Source: an uncultured Sphingomonadales bacterium (lineage in GTDB: Bacteria > Pseudomonadota > Alphaproteobacteria > Sphingomonadales > Sphingomonadaceae). From it: DNA of 64,000 nucleotides. How positions within the stretch are numbered: the stretch's first letter is position 1; each line of letters opens with the position of its first letter. Below the pieces are notes generated by a model. The model ran no database searches. It was given only the letters and a program-made list of their open reading frames with translations, and had not been told where the DNA came from. Of this stretch, positions 52,673-62,525 are shown piece by piece. The DNA is taken from the NCBI GenBank assembly GCA_903821605.1, contig CAIJLZ010000006.1, forward strand, positions 1-64,000, in the 5' to 3' direction. The position numbers and the translations under genes were made by a program.

Positions 52673-53383
52673 GTGCGCGGCAGGGGGGTCGTAAAACTGT
52701 TGGCGGCCGCCGTGCTGGCGCTGCTGGGTGCCGGGGCATGGATTTATGCCACGCGCTGGGCCCCGTCGCGGGATTGGTTTCCGGATCAGGGCATTGCGAT
52801 CACGGCAGATGCGGGCGATGTGCAATGGCCGACGGCCCATGCGGCGGGCGTCGATTTCGCCTATCTCCGGGCGACGGCGGGGGCGATGGGGCGTGACGAG
52901 CGCTTTGCCGGTTATTGGGAAGCCACGCGCAAGGCGGGCGTGAAGCGCGGCGCATGGCATGGCTATTCGCTCTGCCAGTCGGCGGATGCGCAGGCGAATA
53001 ATTTTGTTGCCGCTGTCCCCCGTGAAAAGACGGCGCTACCGGCGGCGATCCTGCTCGACTTTACGGCAGATTGTCCGGCGCGGCCGGGCAAGGAGCGCGT
53101 CGTCGAGGAGGTCCGTTTATTACTTCAGGTGATCGAGCAGCAGACCGGCAAACGTGCCCTGCTTTGGGTCAGTGAGCGTTTCGACGATGCTTATGGCATC
53201 AGCGCCGGGTTTGACCGCGACCTATGGTTGATCGGCAGCTTCTTCCGCCCGAATTATGGCGGGCGGCCATGGCGGATGTGGCAGTCGAGCACGATCCGAC
53301 GGGTCAATGGGGTTGCTGGCCCGGCCCGTTGGGCGGTCATCTACCCGCGAGCGGGCGACAAGGGCGCATCTAGCGCGTTGTGA
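52673..53383 (+). CDS. GH25-like protein, catalytic residues replaced
   Basis: A 236-aa membrane-anchored or secreted protein (hydrophobic segment 8-26) with a GH25 lysozyme-type barrel: DAGDVQWPTAHAAGVDFAYL, WHGYSLCQSADAQANNFVAA, WLIGSFF and MWQSSTIRRVNG. In active GH25 enzymes the first strand reads G-[IF]-D-x-S and a later strand D-x-E. Here these read GIAITA and LDFTA, so one Asp and the catalytic Glu seem lost. Probably a binding or inactive form. Starts at GTG. Confidence 0.65.
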   Translation: MRGRGVVKLLAAAVLALLGAGAWIYATRWAPSRDWFPDQGIAITADAGDVQWPTAHAAGVDFAYLRATAGAMGRDERFAGYWEATRKAGVKRGAWHGYSLCQSADAQANNFVAAVPREKTALPAAILLDFTADCPARPGKERVVEEVRLLLQVIEQQTGKRALLWVSERFDDAYGISAGFDRDLWLIGSFFRPNYGGRPWRMWQSSTIRRVNGVAGPARWAVIYPRAGDKGASSAL

Positions 53384-53525
53384 GGGGTTGATGTGTCGCG
53401 GACGTGCGGCCAGCAGCCATTAGGGGCTTGCCAAGTGCGTTCCGGTAGCTAGGACATGGCTTCCTTCGGTATGCCCGCCCATGCGAGCATGACGGATCAG
53501 AAACTTCAGGGGGAAGACGCAGCAC

Positions 53526-54080
53526 ATGGCCATCCAATCGGATCGGTGGATCAGGGAGCAGGCGCTCAGCACCGGCATGATCGAACCTTTTGTCGAGGCG
53601 CAGCGCCGCGACGGGTGCATTTCCTATGGCTTGTCATCCTATGGCTATGACGCGCGGGTGGCCGATGAGTTCAAGATCTTCACCAATGTCGATTCGGCAA
53701 CGGTCGATCCGAAGGACTTTGCCTCCAACAGCTTTGTCGACCGTAAGACCGATGTCTGCATCATCCCGCCCAACAGCTTCGCGCTGGCCCGGACGGTGGA
53801 ATATTTCCGTATCCCGCGTGATGTGCTGGTGATCTGCCTTGGCAAGTCGACCTATGCGCGCTGCGGCATTATCGTGAATGTCACCCCGCTGGAACCGGGC
53901 TGGGAAGGACATGTGACGCTGGAATTTTCCAACACCACGCCGCTGCCTGCCAAGATTTATGCCAATGAAGGCGCGTGCCAGTTCCTGTTCCTGCAGGGCA
54001 ATGAGCCGTGCGAAGTGTCTTATGCGGACCGGGCTGGCAAATATATGGGCCAACAGGGCGTCACCCTGCCGCGGCTATAA
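53526..54080 (+). CDS. dcd: dCTP deaminase
   Basis: A 184-aa dCTP deaminase of standard length: [40 protein letters not shown] (catalytic Glu) and [20 protein letters not shown]. It makes dUTP for thymidylate synthesis. Confidence 0.95.
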   Translation: MAIQSDRWIREQALSTGMIEPFVEAQRRDGCISYGLSSYGYDARVADEFKIFTNVDSATVDPKDFASNSFVDRKTDVCIIPPNSFALARTVEYFRIPRDVLVICLGKSTYARCGIIVNVTPLEPGWEGHVTLEFSNTTPLPAKIYANEGACQFLFLQGNEPCEVSYADRAGKYMGQQGVTLPRL

Positions 54081-54098
54081 GCGACCAGCGGCGGGGGT

Positions 54099-54830
54099 TT
54101 AGCCCGCCGCGACCGCCAAGGCGGTGGCAAGGTCAAGCCGACCATCATAAAGCGCGCGGCCGGTGATCACGCCTTCAATGCCATCCTTGGCATGCACCGC
54201 GAGCATGTGAATGTCGCTGATCCCCGCGACGCCGCCGGATGCGATGACCGGAATGGCGGTGCTGCGGGCAAGATCGACCGTGGCCTCGATGTTGCAGCCC
54301 TTGAGCAGGCCATCACGCCCGACATCGGTGAACAATAGCGCGGCTACGCCCGCATCTTCGAACCGGCGGGCCATGTCGACAATCGACACGGTCGACACAT
54401 CGGCCCAGCCCTTGGTCGCGACCATGCCGTCGCGCGCATCCACCGCCACCACAATGCCGCCGGGGAAGTCCTTGGCCGCGGTCTTGACGAGATCTGGATT
54501 TTCAAGTGCGGCGGTGCCGATCACGACGCGCGAGACGCCAAGGTCGAACCAGCGTTCAATCGCGGCGCGGTCGCGGATACCGCCGCCGAGCTGCACATGG
54601 CCGGGGAAGGCCTTGACGATGGTTTCGACCGCTTCGGCATTGACCGCGCGGCCCGCAAAGGCACCATCGAGATCGACGCAATGCAGATGCTGCGCGCCCG
54701 CTTCGGCGAATAGCAACGCTTGAGCGGCGGGATTGTCACCATAAATGGTGGCGCGGTCCATATCGCCTTCGGCCAGACGGACAACTTGACCGCCCTTCAG
54801 GTCGATGGCGGGAAAGACGATGAGGCTCAT
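54099..54830 (-). CDS. hisA: HisA, ProFAR isomerase
   Basis: A 243-aa TIM barrel: FPAIDLKGGQVVRLAEGDMD with the first Asp and VIASGGVAGISDIHML phosphate site. Its ATG overlaps the hisH stop. Confidence 0.95.
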   Translation of the reverse strand: MSLIVFPAIDLKGGQVVRLAEGDMDRATIYGDNPAAQALLFAEAGAQHLHCVDLDGAFAGRAVNAEAVETIVKAFPGHVQLGGGIRDRAAIERWFDLGVSRVVIGTAALENPDLVKTAAKDFPGGIVVAVDARDGMVATKGWADVSTVSIVDMARRFEDAGVAALLFTDVGRDGLLKGCNIEATVDLARSTAIPVIASGGVAGISDIHMLAVHAKDGIEGVITGRALYDGRLDLATALAVAAG

Positions 54831-55447
54831 GGTTGCCACTCCAGAAAACGCTTGAGAAAGGCGAGGCCATAGGCCTGGCTCTTTTCGGGATGGAATTGCG
54901 CGCCGATCATGTTGTCGCGGCCAATCGCCGCGATCAGGGGCGCGCCATGTTCGGTCGTCGCCAGCACATGGCCGGGCGCGACGCCGGTCACGGCGAAACT
55001 GTGGAGAAAATAGGCCTCGCCCGGCACGATCAGCGGATGCGCGACCGCCGGGATCACATCGTTCCAGCCCATATGCGGAATTTTGATTACGGGGTCGGTC
55101 GGCTCGATCAGCTTGACCACGCCTTCGATCCAGCCAAGGCCCTGATGGCTGCCCATTTCTTCGCCCCGGTCGGCCATGAGCTGCATGCCGACGCAAATGC
55201 CGAGGAATGGCTTGCCTTGCTTCAGCACGGCGTCGTTCAGCGCATCGACCATGCCGTCAATCGCCGCGAGCGAACCCATGCACGCCCCGAACGCGCCGAC
55301 ACCGGGCAGCAACACGCGGCCCGCGCCGGCCACGACATCCGGGTCAGAGGTGACAAGCACCTGTTCCGCCCCCGCCGCGAACAGCGCGTTTTCAACCGAC
55401 TTCAGATTGCCCGCGCCATAATCGACGAGCGCGACGGTGTGAGACAC
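54827..55447 (-). CDS. hisH: HisH, IGP synthase glutaminase subunit
   Basis: A 206-aa class I glutamine amidotransferase: nucleophile Cys in FLGICVGMQLMADRGEE, His and Glu in GAQFHPEKSQ. Supplies ammonia to HisF. Confidence 0.95.
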   Translation of the reverse strand: MSHTVALVDYGAGNLKSVENALFAAGAEQVLVTSDPDVVAGAGRVLLPGVGAFGACMGSLAAIDGMVDALNDAVLKQGKPFLGICVGMQLMADRGEEMGSHQGLGWIEGVVKLIEPTDPVIKIPHMGWNDVIPAVAHPLIVPGEAYFLHSFAVTGVAPGHVLATTEHGAPLIAAIGRDNMIGAQFHPEKSQAYGLAFLKRFLEWQP

Positions 55448-55449
55448 GA

Positions 55450-56037
55450 TCAGAGCATTCCCTTGGTCGACGGGATGCTGTCAGCCTTGCGCGGGTCGAT
55501 CTCGACCGCGACGCGCAACGCGCGGGCGAGCGCCTTATAGCAGCTTTCGACCACATGGTGGTTGTTGCTGCCATAGAGGTTTTCGACATGGAGCGTGATG
55601 CCCGCTGCACCGGCAAAGCTGTGGAACCAGTGTTCGATCAACTCGGTATCCCATGCGCCCAGTTGCGGCATGGCGAGTTCGACCTTCCACACCAGATAGG
55701 GGCGGCCGGAAATATCGAGCGCGACCCGGGTCAGCGTTTCATCCATCGGGGCATAGGCATGGCCATAGCGGGTGATGCCCTTGCGGTCACCCAGCGCCTT
55801 GCTGATCGCCTCGCCAATGGCGATGCCGGTGTCTTCGGTGGTGTGGTGCTGGTCGATGTGGAGATCGCCATTGCACGCGACCTTGAGATCGATCAGCGAG
55901 TGACGGGAGAGCTGTTCGAGCATGTGATCGAGAAAGCCGATCCCGGTTGAGACCTCATACACCCCGGTGCCGTCGAGATTGACCTCGACCCGGATGCTCG
56001 TTTCGCTGGTTTCGCGAGTGATGTTGGCGGTGCGCAT
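55450..56037 (-). CDS. hisB: HisB, imidazoleglycerol-phosphate dehydratase
   Basis: A 195-aa monofunctional dehydratase: [18 protein letters not shown] and [20 protein letters not shown], the metal-binding His clusters. First of hisBHA; 2 bases separate it from hisH. Confidence 0.95.
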   Translation of the reverse strand: MRTANITRETSETSIRVEVNLDGTGVYEVSTGIGFLDHMLEQLSRHSLIDLKVACNGDLHIDQHHTTEDTGIAIGEAISKALGDRKGITRYGHAYAPMDETLTRVALDISGRPYLVWKVELAMPQLGAWDTELIEHWFHSFAGAAGITLHVENLYGSNNHHVVESCYKALARALRVAVEIDPRKADSIPSTKGML

Positions 56038-56089
56038 GGGCTTCCCTATAGCGCGATTGCCATTTCGTGCAACGTTGGAGGCGTGATCT

Positions 56090-56812
56090 TCAACCGATCC
56101 GGCGGCCTGACCAGATCACCCGGCCAATGATGTGAATGTCGCCCGGATCACAATCGGGCCACGCCGGATAGGCCGGATTATCGCTGCGGATGGTGAAGCG
56201 CCCGGTCGCCGGATGGCGGGCAAGCCGTTTGACCACCAACACATCGTCAATCCGCAGCACATAAATGCCGTCGCGCACCCGCGCCGCCGTATCGCCGCCA
56301 TCAACCAGAATGTCATCGCCATTGATCAATGTCGGGGTCATCGAATCGCCCTCTACCCGGATCATCGATAATTGCCCGGCCCGCGACGGGGTCAGTTGGC
56401 GCAGCCAGTCGGGGCGGAACGCCATATGGCCCTTGGTGGTCTCCCCCTGCGGCACCGCGCCCGGCCCGGCAGAGGCGCGGACATCGTGGCGCGGGACCAG
56501 CACAAGATCGCGCCCATCCGGCGGCGGCGCGGCGCGGCGCGAGGGCTGGGTATAGGAAATTTCCTTAGTTGGCGCCGTGGCGCGCTGGCCGCTGGGGGCC
56601 AGCCAATCTTCCGGCACGCCGAAATATTCCGCGAGCAGGCGGCGGTCGGCCTCGTCCAACTTGCGCGGCGTGCCGCGTTTGATGAACTGTTGGATATAGG
56701 CGGCATTACGCCCGATCAGCCGCGACATGGCGGCATAATCCTCGCCCCGGTCGCGGATCAGGCGATCAAGCGCCTCACGGGGATCATCATGTTCCATCGG
56801 GCTGCTATACAT
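56090..56812 (-). CDS. XRE/S24 LexA-like repressor
   Basis: A 240-aa (or 235-aa from 56797) repressor. The N-terminal helix-turn-helix covers about 10-60 ([20 protein letters not shown]) and the C-terminal S24 domain has the Ser in [14 protein letters not shown] and the Lys in VVKRLARHP, so self-cleavage under stress is possible. Two TAGG..CCTA palindromes lie directly upstream, indicating autoregulation and control of the divergent small genes. Confidence 0.8.
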   Translation of the reverse strand: MYSSPMEHDDPREALDRLIRDRGEDYAAMSRLIGRNAAYIQQFIKRGTPRKLDEADRRLLAEYFGVPEDWLAPSGQRATAPTKEISYTQPSRRAAPPPDGRDLVLVPRHDVRASAGPGAVPQGETTKGHMAFRPDWLRQLTPSRAGQLSMIRVEGDSMTPTLINGDDILVDGGDTAARVRDGIYVLRIDDVLVVKRLARHPATGRFTIRSDNPAYPAWPDCDPGDIHIIGRVIWSGRRIG

Positions 56813-56813
56813 A

Positions 56814-56827
56814 TAGGAAATATCCTA
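56814..56827. promoter_or_regulatory. Repressor operator 1
   Basis: TAGGAAATATCCTA, ends palindromic (TAGGA/TCCTA). It starts two bases upstream of the repressor ATG at 56812. Confidence 0.6.
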
Positions 56828-56848
56828 GACAAGTAGGATTTCAAGCCA

Positions 56849-56862
56849 TAGGTATTTTCCTA
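56849..56862. promoter_or_regulatory. Repressor operator 2
   Basis: TAGGTATTTTCCTA, same length and ends as operator 1, 35 bases away. A half-site GTAGGATTTC sits between (56833-56842). Confidence 0.6.
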
Positions 56863-56935
56863 GCGAATGATTCGACGCCAATGATTCGATGCCGGTTGTT
56901 CGCCTTGGGGCAGGGCTGATGCAAAAGGGAAATGA

Positions 56936-57130
56936 GTGATGTTGTTGCGTGAGGTAGAAAAATTCCTGCGGGCTTATGATGTGCCCGCGACGAGATTGGG
57001 TCGGCGCGCGGTGGGCGATCCGGCGTTGGTGCGCGACCTGCGCCGAGGTCGCGAACCGCGCGCCCCGCTGACGGCGCGGGTCCGGGCCTTCATGGCGGAT
57101 TATGCGGCGGAGGGCTCGGCCGATGCGTAA
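56936..57130 (+). CDS. Small Cro-like putative DNA-binding protein
   Basis: A 64-aa basic protein (REVEKFLRAYDVPATRLGRR ... DLRRGREPRAPLTARVRAFM) that looks like a compact helix-turn-helix. Start GTG 56936 or ATG 56939. AAGGGA lies upstream. It diverges from the S24 repressor over the shared operators, so a repressor/antirepressor-like pair is possible (inference). Confidence 0.6.
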   Translation: MMLLREVEKFLRAYDVPATRLGRRAVGDPALVRDLRRGREPRAPLTARVRAFMADYAAEGSADA

Positions 57131-57443
57131 TCCCTATCCACGGGTCACGGGTGCCGTGCTGCGGGCGATGGAGCAGCTCGCGGGCGTGGCACCGGTCCTG
57201 GGCGAGGTTGGGTCGCAACCTTGGGCAAGCATCACGTTCAGCGGGGTGCGCCATCGCATCGCGGTGACGCTTGATGGCGATGCGGCAGTCGTGGATCGGT
57301 TAATGCGCGCCCTACCCGAGGCCGAGATTCCCCTGGTGGGCGAGATGGTGGCGGACCTGACCGTCGAGATCGAGGCTTTGGGGGAACGCGCGGGCAGGGC
57401 GTTTGCAGAGCTGGTGGTGATGGTGCTGACCGTGCGGCATTAA
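57123..57443 (+). CDS. Hypothetical protein
   Basis: A 106-aa protein whose ATG overlaps the end of the preceding gene by 8 bases, so co-translated. Mixed alpha/beta (ITFSGVRHRIAVTLDGDAAV) and acidic in the middle. Family not recognised. Confidence 0.6.
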   Translation: MRNPYPRVTGAVLRAMEQLAGVAPVLGEVGSQPWASITFSGVRHRIAVTLDGDAAVVDRLMRALPEAEIPLVGEMVADLTVEIEALGERAGRAFAELVVMVLTVRH

Positions 57444-57509
57444 GGTAAGAAATTGTTATCACGTTGATTCTATCGTAATGTTGAACAGTCGAACGGTAGG
57501 TGGCGTTGC

Positions 57510-57812
57510 ATGATGGAAGAGCATGAAGTGCGAGGCGCTGGTGATCCAGCGCCGCTGGTCGATCAGAAAGTTGTTCACGTGACGAGCCCGCTCGGTATTG
57601 GGACAAAACTCGTTGACGGGATCAAGGGAATCGCAATCGTCAATGACATCGTTCGCATCAGCTTTACTGAAAATGTGCTCGATACATTGGATGAAGCGGG
57701 CTTGAAGGGGCGGCATGTTGTCACGCTCGCGATGGGTATCGCGCCCTTTCTCGCTATCATGGATTTGCTGGAGAAGGTTCGATCAGATGTGCGACATACG
57801 CCTCATGGCTGA
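57510..57812 (+). CDS. Hypothetical protein, possibly DUF3467-like
   Basis: A 100-aa protein: GIAIVNDIVRISFTENVLDT followed by HVVTLAMGIAPFLAIMDLLE. The order strand, short loop, strand, helix resembles DUF3467 (anti-phage/unknown small proteins) but only weakly. It overlaps the next gene by 26 bases, forming a two-gene module with lower G+C than the flanks. Confidence 0.5.
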   Translation: MMEEHEVRGAGDPAPLVDQKVVHVTSPLGIGTKLVDGIKGIAIVNDIVRISFTENVLDTLDEAGLKGRHVVTLAMGIAPFLAIMDLLEKVRSDVRHTPHG

Positions 57813-58266
57813 GGTCGTTCACATGTTTGAATCTAGTAGAAATACGCCAGATAAGCCGTATATTGAAAAGACGGCGACCGACTATCCGGGCGGTCGCGGA
57901 GGAGGCCCGATGGATCCGATGAGTTGGAAAGATTATACCGACGCAAGGATCGGCGAGGTTCGTTCAGACATCAAGGTGGATATCGTGACACTCGAATCCC
58001 GTATCGACGAACGGCTATCAAGCATCACCACGAAATTGGACCGGCTGCCGACGCGCTGGCAGTTCATTTCGACGTTTGGTGGCGGCATATTGGCGATATT
58101 CGCGATCCTTGCTTATGCCGCCGACCGTTCAGATAGCGCGGCAGAGCGTGCGGCCACGATTGCCGGTGCGCTCGCCAGACTTGAAGCGGCGGCGACGATA
58201 CCGCCCGAAGAGGCGAAAGCAGCACAAGCTGTTGCAACACCATCTTCAACAGCGGTTCCCAAATAG
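57787..58266 (+). CDS. Hypothetical membrane protein with coiled coil
   Basis: A 159-aa protein (start 57787 or 57805). A polar N-terminal part with a Gly-rich patch (YPGGRGGGPMDPMSW), a coiled coil (YTDARIGEVRSDIKVDIVTL ... LDRLP), one membrane helix (FGGGILAIFAILAYAA, about 99-114) and an Ala-rich tail. No family recognised. Overlaps the previous gene, so they probably act together. Confidence 0.55.
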   Translation: MCDIRLMAEVVHMFESSRNTPDKPYIEKTATDYPGGRGGGPMDPMSWKDYTDARIGEVRSDIKVDIVTLESRIDERLSSITTKLDRLPTRWQFISTFGGGILAIFAILAYAADRSDSAAERAATIAGALARLEAAATIPPEEAKAAQAVATPSSTAVPK

Positions 58267-58323
58267 GTCTTAGCAATTGTCATCGCCTTGACCGTGCGGG
58301 AGGGAGCGTAGCGGGGGCGCCGT

Positions 58324-59043
58324 TTACCGGGCTTCCACCGACTCCGGCAGTTGCCAATCGATCGGTGCCAAGCCCTGCGCCACCAGAAAGTCGTTGGTCT
58401 TTGAGAATGGCTTGCTGCCGAGAAATCCATGACGTGCCGACAAGGGTGAAGGATGGGCGGATTTGAGGACGAGGTGCCGCCCGCCTTTGTCGATACTCTC
58501 CACGAAGGCTGCCTTTTTCTGGGCATAGGCACCCCAGAGGATGAACACCACCGGATGGGGCTGATCATTGACAAGGCGGATCACCGCGTCGGTGAATTTT
58601 TCCCAGCCCTTGCCCTGATGCGATGCCGCCATGCCCATTTCGACCGTCAGCACGGCGTTGAGCAAGAGTACGCCTTGCCGCGCCCAATGTTCGAGCAGGC
58701 CATGGCTCGCGCGGGGAATGCCGAGGTCGCTCGCCAGTTCCTTGTATATATTGACCAGCGATGGCGGGATGCGGACACCGGGCTTGACGCTGAAGCTCAG
58801 GCCATGGGCCTGTCCTTCGCCGTGATACGGGTCTTGCCCCAGGATCACGACCCGCACGGCCTTCAGCGGCGTCAGTTCAAGCGCGCGGAACCAATCCGGG
58901 CCTTGGGGAAAGATGCGCTTGCCCTTGGCCTGTTCGCCACGCAGGAACTGGCGCAGTTGCTGCATATCGGTGCTGGCGACTTCGCCCTCCAGTGGCGCGC
59001 GCCAGCTATCGGGCAGGGTGATCGGGAGGATGTCGTCGGTCAC
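58324..59043 (-). CDS. ung: Uracil-DNA glycosylase family 1
   Basis: A 239-aa glycosylase: [18 protein letters not shown] with the catalytic Asp, and [11 protein letters not shown] with the catalytic His. Removes uracil from DNA. ATG overlaps the ldcA stop. Confidence 0.95.
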   Translation of the reverse strand: MTDDILPITLPDSWRAPLEGEVASTDMQQLRQFLRGEQAKGKRIFPQGPDWFRALELTPLKAVRVVILGQDPYHGEGQAHGLSFSVKPGVRIPPSLVNIYKELASDLGIPRASHGLLEHWARQGVLLLNAVLTVEMGMAASHQGKGWEKFTDAVIRLVNDQPHPVVFILWGAYAQKKAAFVESIDKGGRHLVLKSAHPSPLSARHGFLGSKPFSKTNDFLVAQGLAPIDWQLPESVEAR

Positions 59044-59882
59044 AGTCTCAGGCCGAACGGGACGATGCGATTATCGGGATCATGGCCGATATCGGCGCGG
59101 CCGAGATAGGGCAGGCCAGCCCGTTCGCACCAGCGGCGGACCATGGCCTCCGGCTCCTCGCCAAAGGGGGTGTCATTTTCCGGCACATCGCTGATGCGCC
59201 CCAGCATGATCCCGCTGGCGCGGCGGACATTCGGGCTGGAGCTAATGTGAAACAGCGCGCGGTCGATGGCATAATGATATTCGGATACGTCCTCGATCAT
59301 CAACACATGGCCGGTGAAATCCGGCTCCAGCCCGGTGCCGAGCAATTCGGACAGCACAGCAAGGTTGAAGGCGAGATAGGCGGTACCCGTTTCGACCTTC
59401 GGTTCAAGCGTGGTGGCGTCGCCATCATGCAGCCACATGAGCGCCCGGCGCAGCGCCTTCTCGCCGCCGATGCGGCTGATATCGGCGACCATCGGGCCAT
59501 GGGCGACATGGCGAAAGCCCCGTGCATAAAGGCCAGCGAGCAGGAACCCCGCATCGCTATAGCCGAGCCAGTGCTTCTTGCGGGCGGCCAGACCAAAGCG
59601 TTCGATGGCGTCTTCCGCGATGCGGCAGGCCCCATAGCCGCCGCGCGCGATCCAGATCGCATCAATTGCCGGGTCGTTTGCCATCTCGACCAATGCGTCC
59701 AGCCGGACATGATCCGCCCCGGCAAAATGGCCATCGGTGGCGAAACATTGCGGGTGGAACAGCAGTTCGGGCGCGCTGGCGCCGAATTGCTGGCGGGCGA
59801 TGTTGGTCGCCTTGATGGCCCATTCCTCTTCCAGCCTGCGGCCGGGGGCGACGATACCGATGCGACGGGGGGTGGTGGTCAT
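59040..59882 (-). CDS. ldcA: LD-carboxypeptidase, family S66
   Basis: A 280-aa protein: [12 protein letters not shown]-terminus, [20 protein letters not shown] (nucleophile region) and [14 protein letters not shown], then [19 protein letters not shown] (Glu) and a late His, the S66 triad. It trims tetrapeptides to tripeptides in peptidoglycan recycling. Diverges from the Mpl-like ligase. Confidence 0.85.
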   Translation of the reverse strand: MTTTPRRIGIVAPGRRLEEEWAIKATNIARQQFGASAPELLFHPQCFATDGHFAGADHVRLDALVEMANDPAIDAIWIARGGYGACRIAEDAIERFGLAARKKHWLGYSDAGFLLAGLYARGFRHVAHGPMVADISRIGGEKALRRALMWLHDGDATTLEPKVETGTAYLAFNLAVLSELLGTGLEPDFTGHVLMIEDVSEYHYAIDRALFHISSSPNVRRASGIMLGRISDVPENDTPFGEEPEAMVRRWCERAGLPYLGRADIGHDPDNRIVPFGLRL

Positions 59883-59929
59883 GTGTGTGGACGCTTGCTG
59901 TTCACGGGAAAAACGTCAATAGCCAGCCC

Positions 59930-61315
59930 ATGGACCATGACAAAGGCTATTTTTTCTGCGGAATCGGCGGCAGCGGTATGCTGCCCTTGGCGTGCATCAT
60001 GCAGGGCCGCGGATTTTCGGTGGCGGGATCGGATCGCGCGCTTGATCAGGGGCTGGTCGGCGGCAAGTTTGCCTTTCTGCGCGACCGGGGCATTGCGCTA
60101 TTTCCGCAAGATGGCAGCGGCCTGACCAGCGCCCAACAGGTGCTGGTGACATCCGCCGCGGTTGAAGAAACGGTACCGGATGTGGTGGCGGCCAAGGCAC
60201 TGGGCGCGCCGATGCTGCGGCGGGCGAATTTGCTGGCGGACTTGTTCAATGCGTCACCCGTCAGCATCGGCGTGGCGGGGACGAGCGGCAAGTCGACCGT
60301 CACCGGCATGATCGGCTGGATGCTCCACGCGCTGGGGCTTGATCCGACGGTGATGAACGGCGCGGTGATGAAGAATTTCGTGACCCCCGATGTTCCGTTC
60401 GCGAGCGCGCTGGTCGGTAAGGGCGATCATTTCGTGTCGGAGGTGGACGAGAGCGACGGGTCGATTGCGCTCTATACGCCGACGGTCGCGGTGCTCAACA
60501 ATGTCGCGCTTGATCACAAGAGCATGGAAGAGTTGCGCGCGTTGTTCGGTGGCTTTCTCGCCCGTGCCGCCAAGGCGGTGGTCAACGCCGATCATGCGGA
60601 GGTCGCGGCGCTGGCGGCGACTTTGCCTGACGACCAGTTGGTGCGCTTCGGGATCGACCATCAAGGTGCCACGCTCAACGCCACCGATCTGGTCGAACGA
60701 CCGGATGGCGTGTCGTTCCGGGTCAATGGCACGCCGGTTCAACTGCGGGTGCCGGGGCGGCATAATGTTGCCAATGCGCTGGCGGCGCTGGGCGTGATGG
60801 TGGCGCTTGGCCTGCCGTTGGATAAGGCCGCAGCGGCACTGGCGGATTTTGCGGGGCTGAAGCGGCGGCTTGAACTGGTCGGCTCGGCGGCTGGCGTGAC
60901 CGTGATCGACGATTTTGGCCATAATCCGGACAAGGTCACGGCGACGCTCAACACGCTCCATGCCTTTCCGGGCCGGTTGCTGATCTTGTTTCAGCCGCAT
61001 GGCTATGGCCCGTTGCAGCAAATGGGCGAGGAACTGGCGGCAACTTTTGCGCGGCTATTGGCGGACGAGGATCGTCTGGTGATCCCGGACCCGGTCTATT
61101 TTGGCGGCACGGTGGATCGCAGTCGGGGCAGTGACTGGCTGGCGACGATGGTCGCGGCCGGGGGCAAGGCGGCGCAGCATGTGGCGGATCGCGAAGACGC
61201 GGGGGCGATGCTGGTGGCCGAAGCCCGGCCGGGTGATCGCATCATCGTCATGGGCGCGCGCGATGACCGCTTGTCCGAACTGGCGGCCAAGCTGTTGGCG
61301 AAACTGGCAGGCTGA
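59930..61315 (+). CDS. mpl: Mpl/MurC-type muropeptide ligase
   Basis: A 461-aa Mur ligase: N-terminal [23 protein letters not shown] loop [29 protein letters not shown] and [20 protein letters not shown]. The arrangement fits MurC or Mpl; Mpl is favoured because the divergent neighbour is ldcA and its product, the tripeptide, is Mpl's substrate. Start 59930 aligns with the family N-terminus. Confidence 0.75.
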   Translation: MDHDKGYFFCGIGGSGMLPLACIMQGRGFSVAGSDRALDQGLVGGKFAFLRDRGIALFPQDGSGLTSAQQVLVTSAAVEETVPDVVAAKALGAPMLRRANLLADLFNASPVSIGVAGTSGKSTVTGMIGWMLHALGLDPTVMNGAVMKNFVTPDVPFASALVGKGDHFVSEVDESDGSIALYTPTVAVLNNVALDHKSMEELRALFGGFLARAAKAVVNADHAEVAALAATLPDDQLVRFGIDHQGATLNATDLVERPDGVSFRVNGTPVQLRVPGRHNVANALAALGVMVALGLPLDKAAAALADFAGLKRRLELVGSAAGVTVIDDFGHNPDKVTATLNTLHAFPGRLLILFQPHGYGPLQQMGEELAATFARLLADEDRLVIPDPVYFGGTVDRSRGSDWLATMVAAGGKAAQHVADREDAGAMLVAEARPGDRIIVMGARDDRLSELAAKLLAKLAG

Positions 61316-61402
61316 TCACAATCGCGGCGGTTTGGGGGAGGGCATTGCTGTTGCCTGCTATCTCCGATGGACCTTGCGCCCCTTAACTGGCATGGCGGCG
61401 GC

Positions 61403-62065
61403 ATGATCCTTGCTGACCGAGTCCTGTTCCTTGATGGAGAGGCCATTATCCTCGACAAGCCTGCTGGCTTGCCGGTGGACCGCCCGCGCGACGGCACCTT
61501 GTCGCTTGAAAATTTTCTCGCCTCGCTGACCTTCGGGTTCAAGCGCTGGCCTGCCGCCGTGCATCGGCTCGACCGCGATACGTCGGGTTGCTTGTTGCTG
61601 GCGCGCAATCCTAAGGCGTTGGGGCGCTTTGGGCAGGCGTTCGAACAGCGCCGCGTCGGCAAGCGCTATTTTGCGGTGGTCGAAGGCCAGCCGGAAGGCG
61701 ATGAAGGCGTGATCGATCTGCCGCTGTTCAAGGTCAGTTCCGAGGCCAATGGCTGGCGGATGATCGGTGATGATCGCGGCAAGCCTGCGGTGACCCGCTG
61801 GAAAGTGATTGCGCGCAAAGAGCATCGCGCGCTGGTTCAGTTCGAGCCGGAAACAGGCCGCACCCATCAGATCCGCGCCCATGCGGCCTATGGGCTGAAA
61901 TGCCCGGTGGCGGGTGATCCGATCTACGCCTCGCATTTGCCCAAGAGCGAAGACCCGATGTTGCTGCACAGCGCATGGCTGCGGATTGAGCGCGACGGCA
62001 AGCCGCCGATCGAGGCCGAGGCCCCGCTGCCCGACAGCTTTGCCAAGGCGGGCTTCGCCCTATGA
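61403..62065 (+). CDS. RluA-family pseudouridine synthase
   Basis: A 220-aa pseudouridine synthase (61367 would add 12 residues): ILDKPAGLPVDRPRDG, catalytic HRLDRDTSGCLLLAR and GRTHQIRAHAAYGLKCPVAG. No S4 domain. rRNA or tRNA target unknown. Confidence 0.88.
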   Translation: MILADRVLFLDGEAIILDKPAGLPVDRPRDGTLSLENFLASLTFGFKRWPAAVHRLDRDTSGCLLLARNPKALGRFGQAFEQRRVGKRYFAVVEGQPEGDEGVIDLPLFKVSSEANGWRMIGDDRGKPAVTRWKVIARKEHRALVQFEPETGRTHQIRAHAAYGLKCPVAGDPIYASHLPKSEDPMLLHSAWLRIERDGKPPIEAEAPLPDSFAKAGFAL

Positions 62066-62475
62066 GCTTCCCGCCCGGTTCGCCCTTGCCGGACCAGGTG
62101 CTGGAAGAAAAATTCCTGGCCGCGACCGGACCGGGCGGGCAGAATGTCAACAAAGTGGCAACGGCGGTGCAGATGCGGCTCGACGTGTACGCGCTGCGGT
62201 TGCCGCCGTCGGTCTATCGTCGCTTGAAAGAAGCGGCGGGTAGCCGTTGGACCAAAGAGGGCGAAATTGTCCTTGTGGCCCGCAATTACCGGACCCGTGA
62301 GGCCAATCGCGAGGATGCCCGCGCCCGGATGCAGGCGCTGGTCGATGCCGCATGGGTGGCGCCGGTGCGGCGCGTCCCGACCAAGGTCGGTAAAGCCGCC
62401 AAGGCGCGGCGGTTGGAGGGCAAATCCAAGCGCAGCGAAGTCAAGCAGGGCCGGGGGCGGGTAAGGTTGGACTAA
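62062..62475 (+). CDS. arfB: ArfB, alternative ribosome-rescue factor
   Basis: A 137-aa peptidyl-tRNA hydrolase with GGQ in AATGPGGQNVNKVATAVQMR and a basic C-terminal tail (KVGKAAKARRLEGKSKRSEV) that enters the ribosomal mRNA channel. Overlaps the previous stop. Confidence 0.93.
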   Translation: MSFPPGSPLPDQVLEEKFLAATGPGGQNVNKVATAVQMRLDVYALRLPPSVYRRLKEAAGSRWTKEGEIVLVARNYRTREANREDARARMQALVDAAWVAPVRRVPTKVGKAAKARRLEGKSKRSEVKQGRGRVRLD

Positions 62476-62525
62476 GCGGCCGGGGGTGGATTCCCTTTGC
62501 GCTGAAGTTGCGTTATGATGTGCCC

